A model generated the notes under the pieces. The model did no database searches and had not been told where the DNA came from. It was given only the letters and a program-made list of their open reading frames with translations. From BOG-908 sp965198915 (GTDB taxonomy: Bacteria; Pseudomonadota; Alphaproteobacteria; Acetobacterales; Acetobacteraceae), in the NCBI GenBank assembly GCA_965198915.1, contig CBDAQC010000002.1:1798001-1862000 (forward strand): a stretch of DNA of 64,000 nt, in the 5' to 3' direction. Positions 35,882 through 43,818 of this stretch are shown here, piece after piece; the stretch's first letter is position 1; each line of letters starts with the position of its first letter. Position numbers and translations under genes: made by a program.

Positions 35882-36002
35882 GTATCGAAACTCCCCTGCT
35901 CTTGGCCTTACCTACGGATTTGCTGTGCGGTGGTTGCCGTGGCCGGAAGACAGCGCTCAGGTTCTGTGCTGTCCGGAGGCTCGACGGATACTGTTTTAGA
36001 CA

Positions 36003-36070
36003 GGGTTGAGCCTCCACCCCAAACCCCGTCGTGCGAAGCACGCTTGCGCGTGACGTGGCCTCGGCCCCAG
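36003..36070. repeat. dispersed hairpin repeat, degenerate copy
   Basis: Reads GGGTTGAGCCTCCACCCCAAACCCCG, an eroded first arm, then GTGCGAAGCAC hairpin and GGCCTCGGCCCCAGAC. The order follows copy B, but the stems have decayed. It belongs to a 555-bp gene-free stretch (35882-36445) that also holds a MITE-like element and another hairpin. Confidence 0.55.
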
Positions 36071-36105
36071 ACTTCTTTTCGAAGGAGTGCGGGAACAGGT
36101 TCTAA

Positions 36106-36282
36106 GTGTCTGTTGGAATTTGGCCTGGTGAGTCAGTTGGCGGTGATTTTCGAGCACCGGAGCGGACCGGCCTGCGAGCGCCATGTGTCCGAGTGGGCAG
36201 GCCGATCCACCTGTGGCCATGAGCACCGGTGCGCAGGAAATCGCCGCCAGATGGCCGCCAAGGCGGATTTTCAAACTGACAC
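36106..36282. mobile_element. MITE-like element with inverted ends and TAA duplication
   Basis: 177 bp with imperfect inverted ends: GTGTCTGTTGGAA at the left and the complement of GTGTCAGTTTGAA at the right (11 of 13 match). TAA flanks both sides (36103-36105 and 36283-36285), as a 3-bp target duplication. It has no transposase. IS5-group elements make 3-bp TNA duplications, so a non-autonomous relative of one is plausible. Confidence 0.5.
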
Positions 36283-36307
36283 TAAGGACGACCGCCCTTG
36301 GGGGGCC

Positions 36308-36322
36308 AGGGGCAGAGCCCCT
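36308..36322. repeat. dispersed hairpin repeat, short copy
   Basis: AGGGGC-AGA-GCCCCT preceded by GGGGGGCC, 26 bp right of the MITE-like element. It is the first hairpin of copy B in reverse orientation; the second hairpin is missing. Confidence 0.6.
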
Positions 36323-36445
36323 TTAGGCCGCTGATTCGGACAGGCCAATTCGTGCGAACCTGGCTTTTGCTACGAACCGTAAGCCCGGCTCCACGCCGAT
36401 CCCGCGTGCGTTATACAGTGCATATACATACCCAGGATGCCGAAA

Positions 36446-36823
36446 ATGCGCCTTTTGCCCGCGCTTGCCGCCGCACTGCTGATCAGCACAGCGGCCGCCG
36501 CACAACCTGATGCACCGCCCCCACCGCCGCCCGGAATGGGTGGTCCGAACATGCAAGGCGGGCCGGGCGGACCCGGTGGGCCGCACATGAACATGCGCCA
36601 GCGTTTCGAAGCGGCGAACGTCACACATGACGGCAGGCTGACCCGCGAGCAGGCCGAAGCAGCCGGTCTGCGCGGCATTCTGCGCAATTTCGACCAGATC
36701 GACATGGACAGGAAAGGCTACGTCACGCTGCAGGATTTGCGCGCCTTTGCCCAGGCAAGACGGGCGCAGCGGGGCGCGCAGCCGCCCGGCCAGCAACTAC
36801 CGCCGCCGCCGCCGCCCACATAA
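36446..36823 (+). CDS. secreted EF-hand-like, proline-rich protein
   Basis: 125 residues beginning MRLLPALAAALLISTAAAA, a signal peptide. Then a Pro/Gly/Met-rich stretch (DAPPPPPPGMGG...GGPGGPGGPHM), two EF-hand-like loops (NVTHDGRLTREQ and DMDRKGYVTLQD) and a C-terminal PPPPPPT. The loops have most acidic ligands, so weak calcium binding in the periplasm is possible. ATG at 36446 with AGGA 9 nt upstream is preferred over ATG at 36437. Function unknown. Confidence 0.75.
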   Translation: MRLLPALAAALLISTAAAAQPDAPPPPPPGMGGPNMQGGPGGPGGPHMNMRQRFEAANVTHDGRLTREQAEAAGLRGILRNFDQIDMDRKGYVTLQDLRAFAQARRAQRGAQPPGQQLPPPPPPT

Positions 36824-36973
36824 GAGAACGGAAGGCCCTCTATCGCGAGAAAAAGGCTTTCGTCTGTGCGGTCGCTGCGTGTCGGGTCGTGTTCTCGCGT
36901 GACGGATGCGCGCGTGCGGCAGCGGTTAACGCTTGCGCGTGGGTGCAACCGGTTCGGCCGTGGAAAAGCTTGC

Positions 36974-38497
36974 CTACTTGGCGCGTAATTTGGAATGCCT
37001 GTAGCCATACAGCGCGTACACAAGTCCGCCCAGCACAAGCCAGAACGCAAGCCTAACCCAGGTGTCCCCGGATAACGAATACATCAGCGCCAGACAGGCA
37101 AGAACGGCGGCAATCGGCGTGAACGGCATCAGCGGCGTCCTGAACGCGCGCGGTGCGTCCGGCATCGTCCGGCGCAGCACGAGAACGCCGGCCGAGACGA
37201 CGGCAAAGGCAAGCAGCGTGCCGATCGAGACGAGGTCCCCCAGCAGGTCGAGCGGGAACAGCCCGGCAAACAGCGCGGCGCCTACGCCGGTGACGATGCT
37301 GCCGACATAGGGCGTGCAGTATTTCGGGTGGATGCGCGCGAAAGCCGGCGGCAACAGCCCGTCTCGTCCCATGGCGTAGAAAATGCGCACCTGGCCCAGC
37401 AGCGTCACCAGCAGCACCGACACCAGGCCGAAGATCGCCACCACGCTCACGCACCAGCGCGCCCAATCCAGGCTGTGGCCCTGCTGGCGCATCGCTTCGG
37501 CGATCGGATCGGCCACGTTCAGCGTCCGGTAATCGGCGATGCCGGTCATCACCAGCGCCACGCCGACATAGAGCAGCACGCAGACGGCCAGCGAAATCAT
37601 CAGCGCCAGCGGGATCGTGCGCTGCGGATTGCGGGTTTCCTGACCGAGGGTGGAGATCGAATCGAAGCCCACATAGGCGAAGAACAGGATTCCCGCCGCG
37701 CGCATCACGCCCGACACACCGAAGCTGCCGCTGACGCCGGTGTTCGGCGGCACGAACGGCACCCAGTTGTGCAGATGGATGAAGGGCGCGGCACCTATGA
37801 TGACCGCGAGTATGGCGATGACTTTCAGCGACACCACGAAGTCGTTCACCCGGGCGGATAGCCGCGTGCCGCGCATGATCAGGTAGGCGGTGAACAGGGT
37901 GATGAGCACCGCCGGCATATCGAACCACTTGCCGCTGCGCACCACGTGGCCGCCGACCACCGCCAGCGGGGCGCCGGTGATGGCGTCCGGCAGGTCCAGC
38001 CCGAAGGAATGCAGCGTCTGCGTGGCGTAGCCGGACCAGCCTATGGCCACCAGACTGCCGGACATCAGGTATTCCAGCAGCAGGCACCAGCCGATCAGCC
38101 AGGCCACCCCCTCGCCCATCGTGGCGTACGCGTAGGAATAGGCGCTGCCCGCCACCGGCACCAGGCTCGCGAACTCCGCGTAGCACAACGCAGCCAGCAG
38201 GCAGGCGAAACTGGCGAGCACGAAGGACAGGGCAACGGCGGGGCCGGCGTGAAGGGCAGCCTCCGGCCCGGTCTGCACGAACAGTGACACGCCCACCGCG
38301 CTGCCCACGCCGAAACCCACCAGGTTTCGCAGGCCGAGCGTGCGCTGCAGGTGGCTGCCGTGGCCGTCGCCGATGTCGCTGTCTTCAAGCATCTGACCAA
38401 CGGGCTTGAGGGCGAAGAGGCCAGCGGCTTTGCCTCTGGACTCCATTGGGGCCTGGGGCCCCAAACCCCCGGTTTTGGCCAGGCTCATGTCAACCAT
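36974..38497 (-). CDS. APC-family amino acid permease (cationic amino acid transporter type)
   Basis: 507 residues with about 12 membrane helices; LGLRNLVGFGVGSAVGVSLFVQTG starts the APC core and FFAYVGFDSISTLGQETRNPQRTIP is the conserved loop of the YfnA/CAT group. It imports amino acids by proton symport. ATG at 38497 has GGGAG close upstream; however, residues ~5-35 are encoded by a copy of the dispersed hairpin repeat (hairpin 38446-38464 and neighbours), and the family core starts only after MLEDSD (ATG at 38392), which is an alternative start. Substrate unknown. Confidence 0.9.
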   Translation of the reverse strand: MVDMSLAKTGGLGPQAPMESRGKAAGLFALKPVGQMLEDSDIGDGHGSHLQRTLGLRNLVGFGVGSAVGVSLFVQTGPEAALHAGPAVALSFVLASFACLLAALCYAEFASLVPVAGSAYSYAYATMGEGVAWLIGWCLLLEYLMSGSLVAIGWSGYATQTLHSFGLDLPDAITGAPLAVVGGHVVRSGKWFDMPAVLITLFTAYLIMRGTRLSARVNDFVVSLKVIAILAVIIGAAPFIHLHNWVPFVPPNTGVSGSFGVSGVMRAAGILFFAYVGFDSISTLGQETRNPQRTIPLALMISLAVCVLLYVGVALVMTGIADYRTLNVADPIAEAMRQQGHSLDWARWCVSVVAIFGLVSVLLVTLLGQVRIFYAMGRDGLLPPAFARIHPKYCTPYVGSIVTGVGAALFAGLFPLDLLGDLVSIGTLLAFAVVSAGVLVLRRTMPDAPRAFRTPLMPFTPIAAVLACLALMYSLSGDTWVRLAFWLVLGGLVYALYGYRHSKLRAK

Positions 38498-38973
38498 ACG
38501 CTCCCACCCTGTGCGTTACCGCAGTGCCGATCTCGCGTGACAGCTCGAACATCCCGGCCGGGGGACCAAACATCTGCTCGTGCGCCCGCTCGTAGGACAT
38601 CGCGGCCCGAACCCCGTAGGGCTCGGCGAAGTAGCATCCCGCAGCCGGGCCGCCGGCGCACGGAAATACTTCGGCGAGAATGACGAGGGCAGCCAGCACG
38701 TCAAGTTGCACGATCCGCGTTGTAAGCTCCGCGTAGCACGATCGGTGTTGCACGTGCGTCGTAGCACGATCCGTGCCGCAGGTGCTTCGGGCGGCTGCAT
38801 AGGCGGCGAGGTGGCGCGCGGGGCCGGGTCCGAGGCGCGGCCCTCGCACGTCCGGTAAGCGACATGAGAGCGTAGGCGATCGGCAGACCGCCGGTCATGC
38901 CGGGCAAAACTCTCCCTTGTTCAGAGATTAAGCAGGAACGTCGGTCTTCCCGCCCGGCGATGCCCTTGGCGGC
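38498..38973. other. gene-free stretch with a tandem repeat
   Basis: The 476 bp between the permease and the diguanylate cyclase hold only the 28-bp tandem repeat at 38705. A minus-strand frame (38490-38849) lacks a recognisable domain, and its codon usage is compromised by the repeat. The permease promoter must lie here, but I cannot point to it. Confidence 0.5.
38705..38788. repeat. three 28-bp tandem repeats
   Basis: Three head-to-tail units at 38705-38732, 38733-38760 and 38761-38788, each starting GTWGCACGATCSGYG and differing mostly in the second half. The period is exactly 28. There are no spacers, so this is not a CRISPR array. It lies about 210 bp upstream of the permease start. Confidence 0.75.
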
Positions 38974-40167
38974 CTAGTTCGCCCAAGCCAGCACCGGCGC
39001 AGGCGGCACCTTCATGCCCCCGGCAACCCGGTTGCGGCCGCTGGCCTTTGCCTCGTACAGCGCCCGGTCTGCCGTGCGCAGGAGTACGGCCAGGTCGGCG
39101 GGTTCGGCGGCGGAGACGGTGGCAAGCCCTATGCTGATCGTCAAGTTGATGCGCCTGCCGCAGTGCTGGATGTCGAGGCGTTCTATGCTGGCGCGCAGGC
39201 GCTGGGCAAAGGCGATGGCGGCAGCCTCCGAAATGGCCGGAAGCACCAGGGCGAACTCCTCACCGCCGAGACGGCCGGCGACGTCGCCGGCGCGGCGGGC
39301 GCCGGTGATCGCCTCGCCAAGCGCACGCAAGGCGGCATCGCCGCCTTCATGGCCGTGGGTGTCGTTGATGGCTTTGAAGAAATCGGCATCGAGCATGAGC
39401 ACGGCCGCGGGCTGCGCCCGGCGACCGGCCTGGGCGAGCGCCGCGGCTCCCTGCTCGAGGAAACTGGTGCGGTTCAGGGTTCCGGTCAGCCCGTCCGTGG
39501 TGGCCATTTGCAGAAGCTCGCTGGCGTAGCGGGCGACACGGCGGACCATCGGCCGGAAAATGGTCAGTGCCTCGACGGCGAGCGTCATCAGGATCACGGT
39601 CAGGGTGATGTCCTGCAACAGCTGAAGACGGTTGAGCTGCTGCTCGCTGTCCTGCTGGTGGTGGGCCACGACGTCATCGAGCCGTCGGAGCAGAGGCGAT
39701 CGAGCCTCGCGGAACAGCTGGTCCAGCGCCTGGCCGCTATCCACCGCTTCCGGTTTTTGCGCAGCCACTTGCCGGGCGAGCGCGATATAGCTTGCGACTT
39801 CGCCGTCCAGCGGTATCTCGCCCGCGAAATAAATCTCTCGGAAGGCGGCGGCACTGCGGCCTGGCTGTGCGGCGGCCGTGGTCTCGGCGAGCAGCTTGTG
39901 GTGCGCGGATTCGAACTGGTTGACGGCGGCCAACAGGTCCGATTTGGCCGTCGGCGATCCCATCTTGTACTGCGCGGCGAGGCTGGCGATGCGCTGCGAA
40001 AGCATGCGCTGCCGGCCGCTGACGTTGACGATTTCCGCCGAACCTTGGTGTTCGGCCAGCACCCGGTTCAGGGTGACGTGGGATGCCACGGTGAGCAGGG
40101 CCACCAGCCCCAAAGCTGCCAGGTAGCCGATGGTAAGGCGGCGTTCGGAAAGCATTCTCTGTCGCAT
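38974..40167 (-). CDS. membrane diguanylate cyclase (PilJ-type sensor + GGDEF)
   Basis: 397 residues. Two membrane helices (TIGYLAALGLVALLTVASHV and DITLTVILMTLAVEALTIF) bracket a periplasmic four-helix domain with the PilJ/NarX-type motif VNVSGRQRMLSQRIASLA. The cytoplasmic GGDEF domain has RLGGEEFALVLP and the product-inhibition I-site RAGD five residues upstream, so the enzyme is expected to be active and feedback-inhibited. It makes cyclic di-GMP, which often opposes flagellar motility. ATG at 40167 follows AGGA. Confidence 0.92.
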   Translation of the reverse strand: MRQRMLSERRLTIGYLAALGLVALLTVASHVTLNRVLAEHQGSAEIVNVSGRQRMLSQRIASLAAQYKMGSPTAKSDLLAAVNQFESAHHKLLAETTAAAQPGRSAAAFREIYFAGEIPLDGEVASYIALARQVAAQKPEAVDSGQALDQLFREARSPLLRRLDDVVAHHQQDSEQQLNRLQLLQDITLTVILMTLAVEALTIFRPMVRRVARYASELLQMATTDGLTGTLNRTSFLEQGAAALAQAGRRAQPAAVLMLDADFFKAINDTHGHEGGDAALRALGEAITGARRAGDVAGRLGGEEFALVLPAISEAAAIAFAQRLRASIERLDIQHCGRRINLTISIGLATVSAAEPADLAVLLRTADRALYEAKASGRNRVAGGMKVPPAPVLAWAN

Positions 40168-40279
40168 GGCGTGTCCTAGCAGCAAAAGCTGCCCGTTTCT
40201 ATACCAAAACGGAACGGAATGCGATAGGTTTGGCGTGGCCGCATGGTATCAGCAGGACGCCGGCACCATTAGCGCAGGA

Positions 40280-40486
40280 TCAGAAAGCGCCGGCGGCGAT
40301 GGTGGACAGTACCAAGCTGACGCCCGAGAGCGTGGCTACGAGGATCGTGACTTCCAAAGCTTCCGAAACGCGGGTGTTCGCAAAGGCGAGCGGACTGGCG
40401 GAGACGGCTGTTTCCTCGGAATGGGAAAGTGGAGATGATAGCTGCACTGCGGTGGCAGCATGGCGCGGATTGGAAATGTAAGACAT
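40280..40486 (-). CDS. possible small membrane protein
   Basis: 68 residues: a polar, Ser/Ala-rich first half and a C-terminal hydrophobic segment (VTILVATLSGVSLVLSTIAAGAF) that could be a tail anchor. No family known. Upstream bases GAAGAAG give a weak ribosome-binding site. Two frames on the other strand overlap it, and codon usage alone does not settle the choice. Confidence 0.4.
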   Translation of the reverse strand: MSYISNPRHAATAVQLSSPLSHSEETAVSASPLAFANTRVSEALEVTILVATLSGVSLVLSTIAAGAF

Positions 40487-40862
40487 CGGTAGTAACTTCT
40501 TCTTTCGGGTGGCACAGGAGAACCGAAATTATCTATTCGCCGCTTCTGGCTATTGTTCGAGGCACACATGGAGGAGTGTTGGTGCTTTGTCATCATCGTA
40601 AGATGAGGTGAATACCTGCCCCCGCCTCAGCGCATGGTGTGTCACGCCAGCGTGTATTATGAGTTTTCTGTGGTTGGCCTCGCGTTGTATTCCGTCATCT
40701 TGGACCACCACGCGAGACCTGCGACACGGTGGGGCCGGTTAACCTGTCAGCAAGACTCCTTCTAGATAGTGGGCTCGGCTTGCAACCGGGCGATTGCGCG
40801 CTACGTTCCTGTGATCAGTATGACTTCGAACCGTTAATCGGGCGTTTTCGAAAGGTGGCCCA
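40487..40862. other. gene-free stretch
   Basis: About 376 bp with lower GC than its surroundings. I find no gene, tRNA or clear hairpin. It must contain the promoter of the 95-residue gene that follows. Confidence 0.5.
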
Positions 40863-41150
40863 ATGAACGTGATCTATCCGGACCGGCTGTTCCAGCGCCG
40901 GCTTTCCGACAAGCTTCTAATCGCGTTCGACCAGGCTTGCGCCATCGGGGAGTTAACGGTGGCGCACGAGTTGCTGTGCAGCCTGGAGGGATTGTTCAAT
41001 CGGCCGAGCCGACATGTCGATCAGGACAGGCGGAAGAACCTGGAAAGCCTGGTTGAAGCACATGAGCGGCTTTGGATCCTCCGCCGCCGCGCGGCCGGGG
41101 GCCAGATGGTCGGCACGCCAGCGCCGGAGTACGAGGAGCACCTGCCCTGA
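40863..41150 (+). CDS. conserved-looking hypothetical protein
   Basis: 95 residues, MNVIYPDRLFQRRLSDKLLIAFDQACAIGELTVAHELLCSLEGLF, then an Arg-rich RRKNLESLVEAHERLWILRRR. All-helical, probably a two-helix hairpin that could dimerise or bind RNA. AAGGTGG precedes the ATG at good distance. The pattern (helical pair followed by RRKNLESLVEAHERLW) seems familiar from other Acetobacteraceae genomes, but I cannot name a family. Function unknown. Confidence 0.7.
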   Translation: MNVIYPDRLFQRRLSDKLLIAFDQACAIGELTVAHELLCSLEGLFNRPSRHVDQDRRKNLESLVEAHERLWILRRRAAGGQMVGTPAPEYEEHLP

Positions 41151-41292
41151 GAGCGGACTATCCGTTCTGTCAGGCTGGCTCCCCTGCCCTGACCGGTAGT
41201 TCTGCCTACCTTGTCACCCGGATAGGGGTGCCAGACACTGTTGCAACAAGCGCCTCTTTTTCTTTCGGCATTTCCAGGGCTGAGTAGTCGGT

Positions 41293-41421
41293 TCAGGGTG
41301 TTCCGGTGTCGGCGCCAGTGGGCAGGCCGTTGTAGACAATCGGCGGCTGCGGCGGCGTGTCGCTGGCCGGGCCGGAGCACGATGAGGCGGCCAATAGCAG
41401 CAACAGGATCAACGAACGCAT
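41293..41421 (-). CDS. 42-residue lipoprotein
   Basis: MRSLILLLLLAASSC is a lipoprotein signal (lipobox ASSC) followed by a 27-residue Pro/Thr-rich tail (SGPASDTPPQPPIVYNGLPT...). The ATG is preceded by GAAGG about 11 nt away. Too short for normal gene callers. Likely an outer- or inner-membrane-anchored peptide; function unknown. Confidence 0.65.
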   Translation of the reverse strand: MRSLILLLLLAASSCSGPASDTPPQPPIVYNGLPTGADTGTP

Positions 41422-41557
41422 GATGAGAAGACCTTCTATTCAAGCCGCCTGAGGTTTGCGGCATAAGCTGCCGCCGCAAGGCGGCTCATGCTTGTGTGAT
41501 GCGCGGCTGCCACCCTTTGGCGAAGAAGCCCAGCCGCTCAGAACAGCCACACTCGGG

Positions 41558-42142
41558 TCAGCTTTCGTCTTGCACGGCCGGCAGTGTGGCCCCTGCGGAG
41601 GCTACGGCTGCGCGCGATGTCCGGTCCGTTTCGGTGCTGAGACGCTTGCGAACGGCAGTGACAACGTCCGGCAGTCTGACATTGTCATGTAGATCGATGA
41701 CGAAAGCCAGTTGCGGCACTACCCTGGGATCGATGCCGGGTTCTCCATGGCCGGACCGGCAGGCCGCGGCCGTGCGTGCAGCCTGACCAGGCGGGGCCCG
41801 GCGGGTGCCGGTCTTTTTCCGTGGCCTGGCTGCCGTGGCGGCGGACGCGGCAAGGCGGTTTTCCAGGATGATAGCTTCGCGGACCACATTGGTGAGAAGA
41901 TGCAGGGCGTTCTCCGCTTTTGCGGCAGGCGAGCGGCTCGCAGCCAGATCGGGCCGGCTGTGTGACGCTTCCGCCTGCGCAGCGAGGGCCCGATTGGCGC
42001 GCGCGGCGGCGGCGCGGGCAAGCGTCAGGCCGAGCTCGACCAGTTCGCGGGTTTGACGCAGGTGGCGCGCCCGGTGTTCGGCTATCTCGGCGAGGGTGAT
42101 GATCGGGGACACGGCAGTGCCTGCGTGGTTGTTGGTGAACAT
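41558..42142 (-). CDS. hypothetical helical, alanine/arginine-rich protein
   Basis: About 194 residues from ATG at 42142 (MFTNNHAGTAVSP). An N-terminal helical part, ITLAEIAEHRARHLRQTRELVELGLTLARAAAARANRALAAQ, suggests a coiled coil; AENALHLLTNVVREAIILENRLA is another helix; the basic stretch RPRKKTGTRRAPPG could bind nucleic acid. The frame is open upstream to a GTG at 42328, but that part is Cys/Arg-rich nonsense. Function unknown. Confidence 0.55.
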   Translation of the reverse strand: MFTNNHAGTAVSPIITLAEIAEHRARHLRQTRELVELGLTLARAAAARANRALAAQAEASHSRPDLAASRSPAAKAENALHLLTNVVREAIILENRLAASAATAARPRKKTGTRRAPPGQAARTAAACRSGHGEPGIDPRVVPQLAFVIDLHDNVRLPDVVTAVRKRLSTETDRTSRAAVASAGATLPAVQDES

Positions 42143-42251
42143 AATAGGAACATAGGGCGGAGCTCGGCAAGTCTGGCCGTACCGGCAACATCCGGTCCGG
42201 CAACCGCCTGCTGTGAAGACACGTTGCCGAGGTCCGCAAGGGAGAGCGCAC

Positions 42252-42638
42252 ATGACCACCGAACTTCGATATCTCGCGTGGTCCATTGTGCTCGGGCTGG
42301 TGCATGCCATCGCTACAGGGCAATTCACGACCGCCCAGAAGGGCGTGCGCTACGCGATGAGCGCCCGCGACGAGCAGCAGAAGCTGGAGGGTGTGGGTGC
42401 ACGGGTTGAGCGGGCGTTTGCGAACTACATGCAGACGTTCCCGTTCTTCGCGGCGTCTGTTCTGGCCGCACATGCCGCCGGCCGGCATAGCGGGCTTACC
42501 GCGAGCGGCGCAGCTTTGTATTTCTGGTGCCGGCTCGTCTACGTACCGCTTTACGCAACGGCCGTTCCCGTGCTGCGCACCCTGGCGTTCCTGGGCGGAG
42601 TGGCCGGCATTGCCATGCTGCTATGGGCGCTGGCCTAG
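42252..42638 (+). CDS. MAPEG-family membrane protein
   Basis: 128 residues with four membrane helices. ERAFANYMQTFPFFAASVLAAHAAG is the MAPEG signature (ExxxNxxExFP-type, here RAFANYMQTFP), followed by AALYFWCRLVYVPLYATAVPVLRTLAF. The superfamily includes glutathione transferases and membrane proteins of unknown role in bacteria. GGGAGAG precedes the ATG at 42252. No operon partner. Confidence 0.85.
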   Translation: MTTELRYLAWSIVLGLVHAIATGQFTTAQKGVRYAMSARDEQQKLEGVGARVERAFANYMQTFPFFAASVLAAHAAGRHSGLTASGAALYFWCRLVYVPLYATAVPVLRTLAFLGGVAGIAMLLWALA

Positions 42639-42686
42639 ACCGGCCAGCTACCCGTCCCGCTTCCCTGTTCTGACCGGGGAAGCTTT

Positions 42687-43154
42687 TTATTTCCTGGCGC
42701 TCGGGTCGTCCGCCGGATTGACGTATTGCAAGCCGAACGGGCCGGTCCCGGAGACCTGGATCACTACCTGCTGGTCCGTCGTCCACAGTGAGTGCGGCAT
42801 CCCCTGCGGCAGGTAGACGAAGCCGCCTTGCGTCAGCCTCGTGCCCTGCGCGCGCACCAGGGTGGGTCCGTGTTCATGAAAGATGGTGCCGGACAGGATC
42901 GTGACGGTTTCCGGCTTGGAGTGGGTGTGCGGCATGATGTCCGTGTGCGCCGGAAAAATCAGGCGCAGGACGAACGGGCCGGGTTGCGAAGGATCACCTA
43001 GCACATTGCTGATCTGGGTGCCTTTCGGAAGGGAGGCGGGCGCCGGGCCATACCGGAAGCCGGCATTGTCGCCTTCTACGACCAGGCCGGTAGTGGCTTG
43101 GGCATGTGAGGCCAGAACGGCCGCGAGGGTAAGTGCGGTGACCAGGGCCTTCAT
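42687..43154 (-). CDS. secreted cupin-domain protein
   Basis: 155 residues with a signal peptide (LVTALTLAAVLASHAQA). Cupin motif 1 HTHSKPETVTILSGTIFHEHG and motif 2 GGFVYLPQGMPHSLWTT supply His/Glu metal ligands. Small periplasmic cupins bind a metal and sometimes act as dioxygenases or sensors; the ligand is unknown. Convergent with the MAPEG gene. Confidence 0.85.
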   Translation of the reverse strand: MKALVTALTLAAVLASHAQATTGLVVEGDNAGFRYGPAPASLPKGTQISNVLGDPSQPGPFVLRLIFPAHTDIMPHTHSKPETVTILSGTIFHEHGPTLVRAQGTRLTQGGFVYLPQGMPHSLWTTDQQVVIQVSGTGPFGLQYVNPADDPSARK

Positions 43155-43351
43155 GGCGCGGCTCCTTTAACGGTGGCGACCAGTCGCCTTCCTGTCACGT
43201 GCAACGCGCAACCGGCGGCCGGTATCCCTCGTACCTGGCTTCGTTCTCCTGGGAGAGTGGCCAGGCCTCTCTTCGCGTGCGGCCACGACACTCGAACCGC
43301 CAGGCCTGCCTGGCGCACACTTCCGGGCCGGCGAGCGTCAGAAAACAGCCG

Positions 43352-43546
43352 CTAGGCGCTGGCGTCCGGCCTGGTGGCAGGCGTAGCCGCAGGTCTGGCC
43401 CAATTCCAGCCCTGCTGCCAATGATCGTGCTGCTCCGTGCCTGGCTGGTAGGGGTTGGCGCAACACGGGTCACCCAGCCCGGCGGAAACGCTGCCTTCCG
43501 CAAAAAAGACGAAACTCAGCACCATGGGTCGGTTCGATACGGGCAT
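43352..43546 (-). CDS. RMF/CrpP-like small protein
   Basis: 64 residues. The core E-G...AG......NPYQPGTEQHDHWQQGW-x-x-A matches the ribosome modulation factor/CrpP-like pattern, G-x-x-A-...-NPY-x-x-G-...-W-x-x-GW. RMF dimerises ribosomes in stationary phase; relatives have other roles. The start (43546 or a Met seven codons on) lacks a strong ribosome-binding site. The surrounding 660 bp hold no other gene that I can support. Moderately sure of the family, less of the start. Confidence 0.5.
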   Translation of the reverse strand: MPVSNRPMVLSFVFFAEGSVSAGLGDPCCANPYQPGTEQHDHWQQGWNWARPAATPATRPDASA

Positions 43547-43818
43547 GCATCATACTAACCGCAACCCGCGCCGGACTTCCAGTAAGATAATGCAACGATG
43601 ACGTCATGGGCGCGACGTTCGATACTCCCGCCATCCGGCAGGCCGGTCCGGCCGGGCAGCGAGCCTACCCCGTGCGCAGGACGGGGTTTGGCGAGGGGCG
43701 TGAACACCGGCCCGCTGGAGGCGCCAACAGCGTAGCCTGATGGCGGGCCAACGTGCCAAAACCACGCGGCGTCACGGTCGTGCCGCAAGCAGATCGGTCT
43801 GTCGCCGGCGAGGTTCTG

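Noticed and set aside
38705..38788. Possible CRISPR array
   Set aside because: The 28-bp units are contiguous, without spacers, and no cas gene is nearby.
38490..38849. 119-codon minus-strand frame upstream of the permease
   Set aside because: No domain, covers the 28-bp tandem repeat, and composition (Arg/Ala/Thr in the repeated part) follows the repeat rather than a protein.
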